A stretch of DNA of 64,000 nucleotides from assembly GCF_014066305.1 (NCBI RefSeq), contig NW_023501036.1:124001-188000 (forward strand), read 5' to 3'. The DNA comes from Letharia columbiana (taxonomy: Eukaryota; Ascomycota; Lecanoromycetes; Lecanorales; Parmeliaceae). Shown here piece after piece: positions 12,101 to 23,645 of this stretch. The notes beneath the pieces were generated by a model. That model ran no database searches. It worked only from the letters and a program-made list of their open reading frames with translations, and had not been told where the DNA came from. Both the position numbers and the translations under genes were made by a program. Positions within the stretch are counted from its first letter, which is position 1. Every line of letters starts with the position of its first letter.

Positions 12101-13610
12101 ATTCTATATTAAGAAATAAGATATTTATAAAAGCGAATAATTAAGATTATAGATTTATTTCTTAAAATAACTTAGTTTTTAAGATTATTTAGATAGATCT
12201 CTAATTTATTTATATCTTAAATATATAGTAGAAATAAGATATTAATCTATATTATATAAAAGTCGACTCGATTAATAAATAAACTTATTATAAGTTTTTT
12301 AATTAATACTATTATTCTAATTTTAAATTAAATAATAATATTATTAATAGTAATATTTAATTATATATTAAATTCTCTTATATAGACTTTTACTTAATTA
12401 TATTTAATAGTAAATATATATATAACTTCGATATTTAGTATAATATTATAAAATTACTTTAAGATATATTAATTAATATTAAGAAAGCTATTAGATTTAA
12501 TAATATTATAATATATAAAATAGCTAAAAAGCTTTAAATAATATATTTAAACTTAATTAATATAATTATAAAAGTAATTATAATAAAGTTTTCAATTTTC
12601 TTTAAATTAGTATCTTAAATATTAAGAGTTTAGATTTTAAGATTCTCGATCTTATTCTTTTAATCTTTAAACTCTTAAATATAAAAGTTATATCGCTTAT
12701 TAATAAAGTCGATAAATCGCTTAGGGAACTTATTTTAAGACTTTTAATATTTTTTATCGATATACTTAATTAATTAGTAGTCTATCTTTTTATAGATAAA
12801 GTATTACTTTTTCTAAAAGCTATTTATCTACGAAGACGATCTATTATATTTACTCTAATTTAAAGATTAATTAATATAATACTTTCGATTAATAAAGTAT
12901 ATTATAAATCTAAATAACTCGAATCTCTTAATCTTTATAGTCTCTTTATAATTCTTAATTATAATATAGATATTATTAATTAGCTTTATAATTATAATCG
13001 TCTATTATAGAATTATAATATTATATATAGAAATATTACTATAAGAGATAATTATCTTATTTTAAAGTACTATATCTAATTAAAATTCGTAATTTAATTC
13101 TCTTTAAATTTAATGAAGTTATTAAATTATCTTATTAAAGATAATTTCTTTATTCTTTTCGAAATTAGCTCGAAATAAGTCTCTTAAATTAATATTATTT
13201 TACTTATAAAGTATAAGATAATAATATTCTTCTCTCTCGAAATAGCTTTAAAATTAATCGAAGAGTTATTAAATAATAAGATTAATTTCTTAATAGCTAG
13301 AGTAATAATATTTTAATATTATAGATTTTAATATAATTAAAAATACTATTTAAAGAATCTACTAAGGAATCTCGACTTTTATATAAAGATTTATAAAAAT
13401 TATAAATTTATAGCTAAGACTCTCGATAGAATTTCTATTATACTTCTTCTCGATAATATATAATTTAATTAGAATAATAAGTTTCTTACTATAATTATAA
13501 TTTTATATTATTATCGAAGTCTTAAATAACTTAATAAGACGAGAATAGTAGATATAGAGCTCGAATAATTTAGACTATAGGCTAAAGTTAGAGAAGAGAA
13601 TTAAAGTAGA

Positions 13611-13775
13611 ATTCTTCGGTCGATAAGGCGGTTACGGGGAGAGAGAAATAGTATTCTTCGGTCGATAAGACTGCTAATAAGGCTATTACGAAGGGAGAGA
13701 AATAGTATTCTTCGATCGATAAGGCTGATAATAAGACGGTTACGGGGGAAAGAAATAGTATTCTATATCGGCTAT
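13611..13775. repeat. short tandem repeat, unit about 42-54 bp
   Basis: Copies beginning ATTCTTCGGTCGATAAG occur at 13611, 13653 and 13707, with a truncated copy near 13760. Each copy contains GGTTACGG or GCTATTACG and GAGAGAAATAGT. The repeat is less AT-rich than its surroundings, near the right end of the block. Confidence 0.8.
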
Positions 13776-14293
13776 TACGGCTAAATTAGCTACTATAGAA
13801 AAGATAATATTATTACTACTTTAATAGAGAACGATTCTCGTCGTTTAATGGCTATAGAATTTCTTCTTTAATTATATTCATTAAAAATTCGACTATTAAA
13901 ACCTCTTATTCTTTCTTAATATAGACTCTATTAGTTCGTAGATAATTTTATAAACTATATTACTAATCTTTAAAAAGAGTCTTAAAGTTCTTTTTAGCGA
14001 ATTATTGAAATTCTTTAGTAAAGATATTAGAGAGAGCGTTTTATTTATTTTTATTATACTCTTATATTCTTCAAAGAATAAATTATTTAAGTCTCTTATT
14101 AATATCTATTAATTTAATTCCTTTAAATAGTATATCCTCTAGTTAATATAGAGTTATAGACTGTGTGAAACCCAGAATAAAGAAGCCAAGCGGAATCACA
14201 GAGCGGCGTTTCTAAGGCATCATCGAACCTTTTCACAAAATCATGACGGCCCAATATCATAAACACCCATTGAGCCTGCCGTCTGACTTGATA

Positions 14294-15832
14294 TCAAGCA
14301 ATAGCTGTCTCCGTATGGTCAGGCTCTCTCCAGAACCTTACGAGAGACTCCCATTCGCCGGTGACCGTGTTCCCGCACGACGCCAGCGTTCTTTTCAAGT
14401 CCTCGAACAGGGCACTCAGGTGATCAGATTTGGCTTGGCCTACAGGACCAAGAGTCTTCAGCTCGATAGGCGCGGGGTGAAGTTGCTTCGATTTGTTCTG
14501 CCGAGACACGATGTTTCTTACTGTAACGACTCCCGAGCCGAGGCAATCACCGATCCTTTGCAAGGTTTGGAAGGAAGAACGGGACATCTTTCGAATCGGA
14601 TTGTGGGGGGCCTTTGAGATGAGAGCCGCAGCGAGAATCAGCCCGGTGGCGGCCCAGGGGCTCCAGGCGCCAATGTGTTTCGCAGATTCGCTCTGGGGAA
14701 AACTCGACAGTAGCACCTCCATCGCGACGATGTTGAAGACGAATAGAAGAACGCAAAAGACAGTCGAGAGGACAGCCCATAGGTAGGCTATGGTCGCGAG
14801 ATATCTAGCGGTCCTTTTCTGCCCTTGTCCGCCGCTCCTTGACGCCATCCCGTGCCTAGAGCTACTCCCAATCTTAGGTATCCTGGCATGTCTGACGAAG
14901 TTGTAGATCACCATCCTGCATTGACGTGGACTTCTCCTACCAAAGCACATAGCCCAGATGCCTTGAAGCAACACGATAGGCCCCATTGCGGTGCCAACTA
15001 TGAGGTACAAGTTGTAAAAGCGCAAACCATGGATCATTTGATAAGAGTTTTCGATCTCATGGAGAGACTGTAGTTGGAGATCGGAGAGCGAGCGGAAGAT
15101 CGCTGCTGGTTGAGCAAACAGTCCCTGCGCGCAAGGATCCATACATCCGTTATCGCCAATCCACTCCGCATCGATGAGAAAGTAAGGAGAAGATTTTGCC
15201 AGATAGGGGCCTTGACCAGCAGTAAGACCCTGGCCAGCCGTAAGACTCACCGTGGTCCTTGGTGGCACGCAAGCGACCGTCTTCACGGTGCTCTCATTAT
15301 ATGGAGTAAAGCCATACCAAATCTTCCCCAGACACAAGATAAATCCCAAGGTGACCCAAAACGCCCAGTATATGATGATCATCCTTGTTCCAGGTCTACC
15401 ACCATCGTGGGATCCCAGATTCCTCAGAGTGCTCGACCAGTTGACCAATGGAACTGCGATGAGGCATGATGTGCTCAATATGCCGCAAAGAGCGTAGAAA
15501 TCGAGTTCGCCATAGGAGGGTCCGAACGATACCAGCATACACATATGAGCTGCTGCAGCGCCCGAGTATGTCAATGCAGCTGCTAAAGCACCCGCAATCA
15601 ACCACTCGGAATGCGAAGACAAAAGGCAGAACACTATCGTGCAGTAGAATAGGTCCCGTGGAAGACGGCCGTAGTTGCCCTGGAGGGTGAATTAGTCAAA
15701 CGTTCTGGCTCAGTGAGACGATCACCGTACGGATATGGGGTAGCAGCAAGGTGTGATAATGTTCGTCCCGCTGAGATTTACGTCGAAAGCTGACAAATGA
15801 GTGTAAGTAGGTGCATTCGGCATTGTATTCAT
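14294..15832 (-). CDS. polytopic membrane protein, unknown function
   Basis: Two exons, 15731-15832 and 14294-15679, split by a 51-nt GT-AG intron, give 495 residues. About six hydrophobic stretches stand out. They include EWLIAGALAAALTYSGAAAA, ALCGILSTSCLIAVPLV, MIIIYWAFWVTLGFILCL, LYLIVGTAMGPIVLLQGIW, ATIAYLWAVLSTVFCVLLFV and WAATGLILAAALI. A short direct repeat, LTAGQG twice, lies in the loop before the fourth segment. The C-terminal 120 residues are hydrophilic and probably cytoplasmic. The exon junction reads PIS|GNYGRLPRDLFYC. I do not recognise the family; it has the look of fungus-specific multi-spanning proteins of unknown role. The start is MNTMPNAP at 15832; the second Met three codons on is equally possible. 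The gene ends about 130 bp from the RIP-like block. Confidence 0.75.
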
Positions 15833-16059
15833 ATCTCGAACGCATGAAGACTCGTTATAGGAGCCAAGTGCTAGAATGTCTAGTTGAGCTTGTGTAGGAA
15901 ATAAGGAAGGACGAAGAAAGCAAAGGACGAAGAAAGCAAAAGACGAGACATGGACTACGTGACAAGGTGTGTGTGGCAGAATATAAGAGATGAAACGTGC
16001 TCTGCAAGATACGGCCGTAAGGATCTTCAGCCTCTCAGCACTAGTCCATCTTTCGTTTA

Positions 16060-16139
16060 GGGTATGCAATTGTAAGATTGCCTTTCTTTCAGCCAATGCA
16101 ACTAAGAACGAGAAATCATTCACCAGAGAATATGTAATC
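16060..16139. repeat. direct repeat copy A
   Basis: Starts GGGTATGCAAT, contains CTTTCTTTCAGCCAAT and GAACGAGAAA, and ends GAGAATATGTAATC. It matches 16475-16551 with scattered substitutions and small indels, pointing to an old local duplication of about 415 bp offset. Confidence 0.8.
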
Positions 16140-16474
16140 TGCATGATCTCCCAAGTAATCACAGGAGCTTCATACCTATGGATGTGGTTGTATGTACTAC
16201 TATCTGTCATTCGAGTTTAAGGCCAGCGGTCGATAGATTAGCTGGGAAAAAGCTCGCTTAGCTGCTAGCGAGTAAATATTACATTTGGCACTGATGCCCA
16301 CTCCACAGTGGCCAGGCCTACTTGCCATGGTGAATGAAACTTGTAGAAGTAGCTGTGTGCCTGTGTAGACCGTAAGGTATGTATATTGTGCCCAGTACCA
16401 TAGAAATTTGGTGGTGATTTGTTGGCGGATTATCGATTTTAAAACTGCATTCTGTAAACTGCGTTTTGATAGTA

Positions 16475-16551
16475 GGGTATGCAATCCGTAGCCCTTCTTT
16501 CAGCCAATCGCAACTCAAGAACGAGAAACACTCACAAGAGAATATGTAATC
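16475..16551. repeat. direct repeat copy B
   Basis: Diverged copy of 16060-16139, in the same orientation and with the same order of shared blocks. Confidence 0.8.
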
Positions 16552-17062
16552 CCGCACTGATTCTTCTCCGCCAGAGGATGGAGATAATGCTTCGTATGTG
16601 CATCATACCACTCGGTTTCACTTAGTAGATAGCTATAACAATATATGCCGAATAGAGATGAAAACCAATGGAAAAAAAGCCTTGTTGTAATTGTTCTTTT
16701 GTATCGAACTGTGATATCGGAAATTGCATATCCTAGAAGGTTGAATTTGGAAGCGAAACCGAGTATGAACATCTTATCACAGTTCCTCCAACCTACAAAG
16801 CTAAATAATCAGCCGTTATACTCCATCACAACAATTTCGGACAGCGTGCGGTGCGCCTGTTCTACTTTTCTGTTAGTCTAGTATGACGGAAGACTCGGAA
16901 TAACTCGGTTTCCACAGGCTATCGATCCTTCTTGATGCTTCAGGTGAACTGACACTCCGTCCAGGGCCACAAACCCGCAGCTCGGGGTGCAAGGTCCAAC
17001 CCGAGCTGTCATCTTCCCGCATCATTGGCTACCTTAATCAAAGACGAACTTCGCCACGCATC

Positions 17063-17701
17063 TTACGTATCAAAGACGAGCTTCGCTCCAAGCGTCGTCA
17101 GATACGCATGATGCCGAGTCCTAGACATCGTCGTAAAGGCATCAAATCCCAACGCCGCAACAATCTGCACCGCTCCCGAGCCAACAGACCATGCTCCGCC
17201 CCAGACCAAGAACCCACCTTTCCGTCCCCCGCTCCTCGGCAACCCCCAGGTTCGAAAAGACGGCCACACCCGACGTCACGGCCACCACAGGTAGCAAACT
17301 CCCCGTTGGGAAAAACATGAACCTTGTTGCTTTTTTGTTCCTCACTTTTCGACACTAACGCGAACCTTGGCGCAGCATGCCGCATCCACGGGGACGTATT
17401 CCTGAAACGCGCCCTCGTCCACACCATCCCGCAGCGTGGAAATCGCAAACCCGGACACGCGGTCTCGTTTCCCGAATCGGGTCACGGGGACACCTGATCC
17501 TTTCGACGGTGCCCGCCATGTCGCTGCCGAGGATCGCGGGGTAGGATTTGACGTGGACGTTGGGGTCTTGGATCTTCCCATCGGAGGGGTTGGTGGCAAT
17601 GGCGCGGTTGCGGATCAGGATCTGGTGGGCGTGGGGACTGGTCGCGTTATGACCGCGAGCGGGGATTTGGGAGAGGGAGTGATTGCTGCGTGGTTGGTCA
17701 T
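17063..17701 (-). pseudogene. broken MDR-family (zinc-type alcohol dehydrogenase / enoyl-reductase-like) oxidoreductase
   Basis: Read on the minus strand, three different frames carry consecutive parts of one MDR protein. First comes MTNHAAITPSPKSPLAV, then ILIRNRAIATNPSDGKIQDP with YPAILGSDMAGTVE (the substrate-side GroES-like domain), then RVSGFAISTLRDGVDEGAFQ and EYVPVDAA. After a gap comes the Rossmann part, GGFLVWGGAWSVGSGAVQIV and ALGFDAFTTMSRTRHHAYL, ending GAKLVFD. The nucleotide-binding glycine pattern is still visible. At least two frameshifts and the loss of everything after the first half of the cofactor domain make it non-functional. The closest family look is the toxD/enoyl-reductase-like fungal MDR group, often found in secondary-metabolite loci. 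Confidence 0.8.
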
Positions 17702-18272
17702 TTGGGATGATGTCAGCTCGAGAGAAATATCGTGTACATGTTGATCAAGAGGAGAGCGTTCGACTGTGAGGATAGCAAAGTGGAAGAATTAGTAATTGGT
17801 GTTCGGAGTTAGCAGTTTTGAATAGGCACTGTTTACATGCCGAGGTCTTATGTTTTGTGAACAGAGCTGCCATATAGCATTGGTTGATCTTTGTCATCAC
17901 ACTATGAGCTCATGAGCTGCACCAGAAGCGAGGGAGCGGCGGTGCTGGGCATATGTCTTGCTGCGTTAGTTGGATCGTCCCGCAGCATTAGTGATTACGC
18001 AAATGGCAAGATTTGTGATCAGATCGGTCATTATTGGCGAATCTTGATAGGTACTTCAATTGCTCTGAGCCCTTGTCGCGCCTTCCGCTCTCCATGAGAT
18101 TTCGGAGCAGGCGGCGGCCCAATCTATCTGCAACCACCTTTTGAACACGCTGGGCCTTGTTGACACTACCTAAAAATTCACGAAGATGTTGAAGGCCAGT
18201 AATTGATTTAACTCAGCAACTCGTCTAGCCTTCCTACCCACTGCTTTGCTTCAAGGATCGCCAGATCTCGAA
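17702..18272. other. intergenic region, nothing recognised
   Basis: Normal composition; no reading frame with family signal. It separates the MDR relic from the 3' end of the MYND gene. Confidence 0.5.
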
Positions 18273-19388
18273 CTATGATTCACGACGAAATGTACCTTTA
18301 CGAAGCCATTGTTCCAACAAGGCTTCTGTAGCTGGCACCCTCGCTCTACCCGATAGTGTCCCTTGGATAGACAGTTTCGCTTTGTCTAGCTCGCCATCCA
18401 AGAACGAAAAAAACTCGCTCTGCTTCTCGAAAAGTTTCTGTTCCGAAAGTTTGAGCATAGCAGGCAGCGTGATATTGGAGTCTTGCCATTCTTTGATCTT
18501 GGCGTCCATGCTTGCCGACAAGAGCTTGTTGAAGTATTTCTTCAGCTGTATGTGGGTGCTACCATTGCAGTATATCGGAGAGGTTATGCGCTCGCGTGTG
18601 GAACCGAAGTCATGGCAATGTATGACGTCCTTGACATGAGATTGGACATAAACATCCCATGGGATGACAGTGGTGAATTGTCCATACTGGGCACCTGCAA
18701 TGTCGAGCACATACTTCTCGCCATTCTTGAGTGTGACTTGAATGACCTCATGACCGTATTTCGTATTGTCGTTGTTATTAGGTGCTGTTATACCAGCGTT
18801 GATGAAGCGGCGACGGTGATTCTTCGTCGAGACCAGGACATCGCTTATCTCCTTGTAGAGTCCTGTACATATATGAGCGATCCAGCGCGATTCCTCAGGT
18901 ATTCTCATCGGCTCCATGATTCACTCACCTTGAAGTAGACTCTTCACCAGTCCATGCATATATGCAACGGCGTCGGCGCAAGCCCAAGACGCCAACAAGG
19001 CTTGTTTGTCCGCGTGATCCACGCAGACCTTGTCTGGAAACGGGACAAAAAATGTGTCCTCATTGAGAACATACTGGATATTCGTCTTGAGGTGTTCCCC
19101 GTCGCGTTCAACACTCAAGACATATTTGTCAAAAACCTTCTCTCGGTACATGTAAAAAGCGTGCTGTACAACCTCTCCAGCTCTGAATAAAGACTTGCGA
19201 GCTTGGATTGCCTTACAGGCTTCCTTATGGTTATTCCAACCGGCCCGCTGACAACTCGCTCCACAATACCAGGTCGTCTGGACGATACCAGCTGCAGTGT
19301 CCGGTACTGCTATACAGCCAGCACATGCTAAGGTGGCCTTCTGCTTGCAGTGCTCACAAGTGATGTGGAGATTTGCCGGAGTTGACAT
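18273..19388 (-). CDS. MYND-type zinc-finger protein
   Basis: Two exons, 18929-19388 and 18273-18862, with a 66-nt intron starting GTGAGT, give 349 residues. Residues 11-60 form an N-terminal MYND finger: CEHCKQKATLACAGC, then WYCGASCQRAGWNNHKEAC, with the expected pattern of Cys pairs and the final His/Cys. MYND fingers bind zinc and mediate protein-protein contacts, often with proline-rich partners. The rest of the protein has no recognisable enzymatic domain: no SET motif is seen, so it is not a SMYD methyltransferase. Splicing at LLQ|GLYKEISDVL restores one frame; without it the first exon would stop at LLQGE. The exact role is unknown. Confidence 0.88.
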
Positions 19389-20754
19389 GCTGAAACTTGG
19401 TCACCATGTGAGACTGGGGTAAGTTGTAATGTAAAGGAGCCTGGGTCTGGATGTGGGACCTCTGTTGATGAGCGCGTTTCATATGATATCCAGAAGGTAC
19501 AACAAGGCTAGAGAACTAGTGTGAATGGTTGAGGAGACAGAGATCTTGTGGGCAGATTGAGTTATATGGTAAGAGATACTTGTGTTGAAGGAGAGACATC
19601 TTGAACACGTAGGTAAATCGTAGAATTCTGGAGCGAGCAATGTTTTCGGTCAATAATCCAACGAGATCAAAGGCATTTCCAGGAAAAAGTATGCATTCCG
19701 GGATGTAGGAATGACGAGAATCTCAGAAGTCAATCGAGGAAAGTGTTGAGCCTCGCAAAGTATGTAAGGTCTTATATCGTTTCCCTGCTGGCGTTCTCGA
19801 GGCAAGCTTTGAGTGTCAAAAGGCGATACCAAGCCTGAACAGACTCATCGCGAGTCGACGCGCGCAAATGTAAACACCATCCCTTCCTTAGGTGGGCTCG
19901 CTGGGGAAGTGGCCTACCCAGAAGGACGTGAGTGAGCGTGCCCAACGAGCAAGCACACCAATCTCTATACTCAACGCGGGAATAGTACACATCCTGTGGC
20001 GCAAGTGTCCCAAGTGTTCACTACTTATGATCGTCCATGCGTGCTTTTATCAGACTCGTCATCTTATTGTTGATATGTAGAACACAATAAAAGGCATGTG
20101 TGAGTAAGGTACTGTAGTATAAGGGCTGTACTACGTATATGTCAGTCTGTATTAAGATAGTGGCTTGGCGAAATGTAGCCCTCCGAAAGGTGGAGTGAAA
20201 TCTTCACACACGAGTACTAGATTACCATGAAGCAAGTTAATACTCTGTACGCTGAATGCAATGAGGTCAATAGCGTCGAGCGGTACGTCTGGCAGGACGC
20301 AAATTGCCGAGGTTCGGCGAAGCTGAGGCTATTCGAATGGAGTTCTTCGGCTCAGTAGGCCCAGCCAAATCGGGTACTCCATATGCAGTGATGACTGGCT
20401 TACCACAGAGGATCCATGACGCTCTGGCCAGATTGTCCCCATCCCTCTAACCTGCAGTGCAGCCTCGTCAAACATTCTGCTACCACACACCAATCAGCCA
20501 ATCAAAATGCGCAGTAAGCGAGAGCTGATCTGTCTGCACACGAGAGCTCCAAGAGCAATTCTTGAGGATTGACCAATCGGCCAGTAAAACACATGGGGTA
20601 AACGAAGGCTGGTCTGTCTGCGTAAAGGGGCTCAATGGGCAATTTTCAAGGCCTACACCTTTCGCCTACCTCAGTCTTCATTACTGCTGTCCGAAGAACA
20701 TCGTACACCTCATACAACCCAACATTTGCCTCCTTACCTTTCAACTCACTCGCA
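19389..20754. other. intergenic region, nothing recognised
   Basis: No supported gene. Short frames at 19650-20080 have no motif. The last 200 bp before 20755 should hold the promoter and leader of the downstream secreted protein. Confidence 0.5.
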
Positions 20755-21599
20755 ATGCTTTCTCTAGGCATGGTCTTTCTACACCTAGTCGCGTTCTCGG
20801 CCATAACAACTACAAATGCCGCACCCGAAGCGACCGCGTACGTATACGCTCCATCGATCACTCCATGCACATGCATCAATCAATAATAACGGCTAACACT
20901 TCATCTAGCACCAACACAGTCAATCTTCGTATCGAGGCAAATACCTCCACCCTCTACGAAGGTCCCATAACGTCGGGCCCACGCAATATCACCGTCGGTA
21001 GTGGGAACAACAAGGTCACCTTCATCTGTGACGACGCCGGAGCGATGCCCAGTCCACCACCACCCGGGAACACCCCCACCGACGCTCTCGACGCAGCCGC
21101 AAAAGCCCGCGGCTTCACCTACGGTGGTGGCTTCGACGGCGAGTTCAACGATTTCTATTTCACGAGGATCGGGACCTCGACGGAATATGACAATGGCACA
21201 TACTTTCAATCCTGGGGCTCCCTGGTTAACTATCAAGTCAGCAAATTCGGAGAGGGACTGACCCTAAGTGGGTGCCAGCAGCTGGTGAAGGCAGGAGATG
21301 AAGTCCTATGGGCTTTTATCACGGTAAAGGGCACAGATAGTAGCAATACGGACCTCAGTGTATTATTCTTGAAGTTGGCGCCGACGACGGTGACGGTGAA
21401 GAAAGGGAAGGGAACTACGGTGTCCGTGACGGACGGGAGAACTGGGGTTGTGGTGCAGAATGCGAGTGTTGCGGGGGTCAAGACGGATGCCGACGGGAAG
21501 GCTACACTTTACTTTTTCGAAACAGGGTTCTTCCAGTACAAGGCTCATAAGACGGGCGATGTTCGGTCTAATGTGATGAATGTTACTGTGACGGACTGA
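20755..21599 (+). CDS. secreted protein with DUF4430-like domain
   Basis: Exons 20755-20837 and 20909-21599, joined across a 71-nt intron, give 257 residues. The N-terminus MLSLGMVFLHLVAFSAITTT followed by NAAPEA is a clear signal peptide. The mature part starts TNTVNLRIEANTSTLYEGPI. Its middle, with LDAAAKARGFTYGGGFDGEF, FYFTRIG, WGSLVNYQV and GCQQLVKAGDEVLWAF, fits the fungal extracellular 'surface protein' group with a DUF4430-like domain. The last 80 residues (VTVKKGKGTTVSVTDGRTG and DADGKATLYFFETG) look like an Ig-like/beta-sandwich domain. Several N-glycosylation sequons are present. The role is probably at the cell surface or secreted; its ligand is unknown. An uninterrupted longer frame from 20562 exists, but it reads through the intron and lacks the signal peptide, so I rejected it. 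Confidence 0.78.
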
Positions 21600-22289
21600 T
21601 GGGGCTTTTCGACCCGCACGGGGGTATCCTGTACTTGGGGATTTGTATGTATTGTCATTACGATCCTCGTAGGCGGCGAAGAAGCAGTTGCAATTCTGAT
21701 TATCGAGCTTGATATGGACTTCTTACAATTTGCGGCGCCGTGTCTCCTGTTCCTCCGCAAAATGACTGATGGTACTTGATAACACACAGCACTTCCAGAC
21801 TCAGACGATGAGCAGAGACGCAATCTTCATCATGACTGCGTTGAGCAAAGATCGTCTAGAATAGCAAACGCACTTAAGCATAAGGAGACGCTCTTGAAGA
21901 CGTAGCTGTTGAATTTATTTCGTTCAAATCTTCGACCGTGGAAAACTTGCCGTCGATAACTTGTTGGCAAGTCAGGTTTTGTTGCCTGGCGACAAAACAC
22001 ATACAAGATCAACTGCACCCGAGTCCTTCCAAAAGCCATTAGAGCAATCACACTGGACGAAGCAACTTCTACTCAACGTCTGGACACCAACTCATCCTAG
22101 ATATGCCTACCCGAGCGCGTCAGTACTAGATCTGGTTCTCGTATAGGAATTATCCATCTTGAAACTCGAATCCACAAAGTCTCACTGCCCATGCGTCGAC
22201 CGCATGAGTATGACCTCAGTTTGATCCAAAGCGGTGGCACAACCCGGCCTTTTGACTCAACAGCGCTTCCATTCCATCCGATCTAATTG
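21600..22289. other. intergenic region, nothing recognised
   Basis: Presumed 3' region of the secreted protein gene, then normal-composition DNA without a supported reading frame, up to the start of GMC oxidoreductase similarity on the minus strand. Confidence 0.5.
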
Positions 22290-23645
22290 ACACAGTGCCA
22301 GAAGTTCTACCCTCTCCGCACCTTATACTGGTGTCGTGTTGCTCGACGATGCTTGCATCCACGACCCTCAAGTTCGTCGACCCGTGAACGATCAGTCGTT
22401 CGTTCACCACGCCGCCTTTGCCGCGTGGTCGCATCGCCCAAGTGCCTAGAGGGTGCCACGCCCGAGTACAGTTCGACCGAGATTTTCTTCCGCGGCTTTC
22501 AGATCCCGTCTCCCCGCTGCGAAGTCTGGCTTTCGGAGGCTTTGAGGTTTGAGGAGGGATGCCAACGGTTCTGTGGTTGAGGCGTTTCGAGGGATTGAAG
22601 ATGATGGGCAAGAACTTCCAGATACATTTCCGCGCGACAAAGGATACGACAGCTGTGCGCAGATTATGATATAATGTCCTGATTTGTATCCCTCGCGACC
22701 ATTTTTACTATTGCTCGCCCCTGCTACAAAACTGGCCCGAGCAGCATACATGGAGTACACCACGAAGCTTTTGTCATCACTGGAAATCACTGAGCCGACG
22801 GAGTCCTCTTCGGCGCTCGGGCTGGTTTTCGCTTGACCTGACGATTGAGTCTCAAGCAGAGTATTCAACGCGACTTCGCCGTCAGGGCACTGGGACTGAA
22901 CAACAGGCATGAAAGCAAAGGAATTGATCGACGCTCCACCGAACGGGCCGGTTTTGCTAATTTGTTAGGCCTTCACGGCAGCTTCAACAGCTTTAGGATC
23001 TTGGCGGAACAGATCGTCCGAAGTTTCAACGCCGCCTCCTGTCTCGAATATTACTCCTGTCATTGGATGATCCTGCAAACTTCCGCCCACATTGAAATTT
23101 TCAATGACAACATCAATGCTGTAGAACTGGAGTATGTCCCTTTTGTCTGTCCCAGACAATTCTAAGGATCTTAGTGGAGTTCATCGTTCCCGCAGCCAAA
23201 ACGACTTCTCTATTTGGTGTAAAGACCTGCCTTGTACCTTTATTCGTGACCACGACACCGTTCGTAATGGCCAAGCCATTTCTGTTGTCCAAGGTGATCT
23301 GTCTTACTTCCGATCCGGTCAGGAGGCGCAAAGTACATAATTCAAGTCCGAAATGTACTGGCCCATACCCTCCCTAAGGGGTTTTCCACGGTGCCAGTGT
23401 ACGGGGTCATAATCGGTTCACTGCCACTTCCAACGTTTCTCTCTCTACTTAAACGAGCTCCGAGTGCGCGCAGACCTCCTCGGGCGGGACTATAGGCGTA
23501 TGAAATTTCTCGTAGTGAGGTGACATAATCTTCCAATCCCACCCTGGGTTGCCCGAGTCGATCCAAGAGTTAATGTTAACCTCTGAAGGAGCGATGAAGA
23601 ATTCCCAATTGAGACGACTGGAGCCTCCCAGGGTACAGCCTTGGG
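22290..23645 (-). pseudogene. broken GMC-family FAD oxidoreductase
   Basis: Minus-strand pieces of one glucose-methanol-choline oxidoreductase occur in the right order but in different frames. GCTLGGSSRLNWEFFIAPSE is followed by INSWIDSGNPGWDWKIMSPH, near 23640-23520. REVVLAAGTMNSTKIL, near 23200, is the GMC signature-2 region. NVGGSLQDHPMTGV lies near 23080. The C-terminal WHPLGTWAMRPRGKGGVVNE with NLRVVDAS lies near 22330-22440 and retains the active-site HP-x-GT His. Frameshifts and stops separate these blocks. A tentative N-terminal FAD-binding segment may lie up to about 24080, but I cannot demonstrate the GxGxxG motif. The intact ancestor would oxidise alcohols using FAD, as aryl-alcohol or choline oxidases do. 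Confidence 0.82.

Larger units (their letters stand above)
8290..14160. other. AT-rich, RIP-like gene-free block
   Basis: Almost 6 kb of DNA dominated by A, T and TA steps, with few C or G and no reading frame above about 60 codons in any frame. This is the classic look of repeat sequence mutated by RIP (C-to-T on both strands). The edges are sharp against normal-composition DNA at about 8290 and 14160. A small island of normal composition sits at about 8467-8650. I could not recognise the original element by eye; residual short frames are stop-riddled. Expect constitutive heterochromatin here. Confidence 0.85.
15833..17062. other. intergenic region with a diverged direct duplication
   Basis: No gene is supported. 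A 17-bp tandem duplication (GGACGAAGAAAGCAAA twice) lies near 15908-15943. The two copies of an 80-bp direct repeat listed separately are the main structure. Confidence 0.5.

Noticed and set aside
8290..14160. CRISPR-like or satellite array
   Set aside because: Repeats are few and uneven in spacing, and the organism is a fungus; a RIP-mutated transposon with tandem remnants fits better.
20562..21599. Continuous 345-codon ORF for the secreted protein
   Set aside because: It reads through a GT-AG intron and lacks a signal peptide, while the spliced model from 20755 has one and gives a coherent mature protein.
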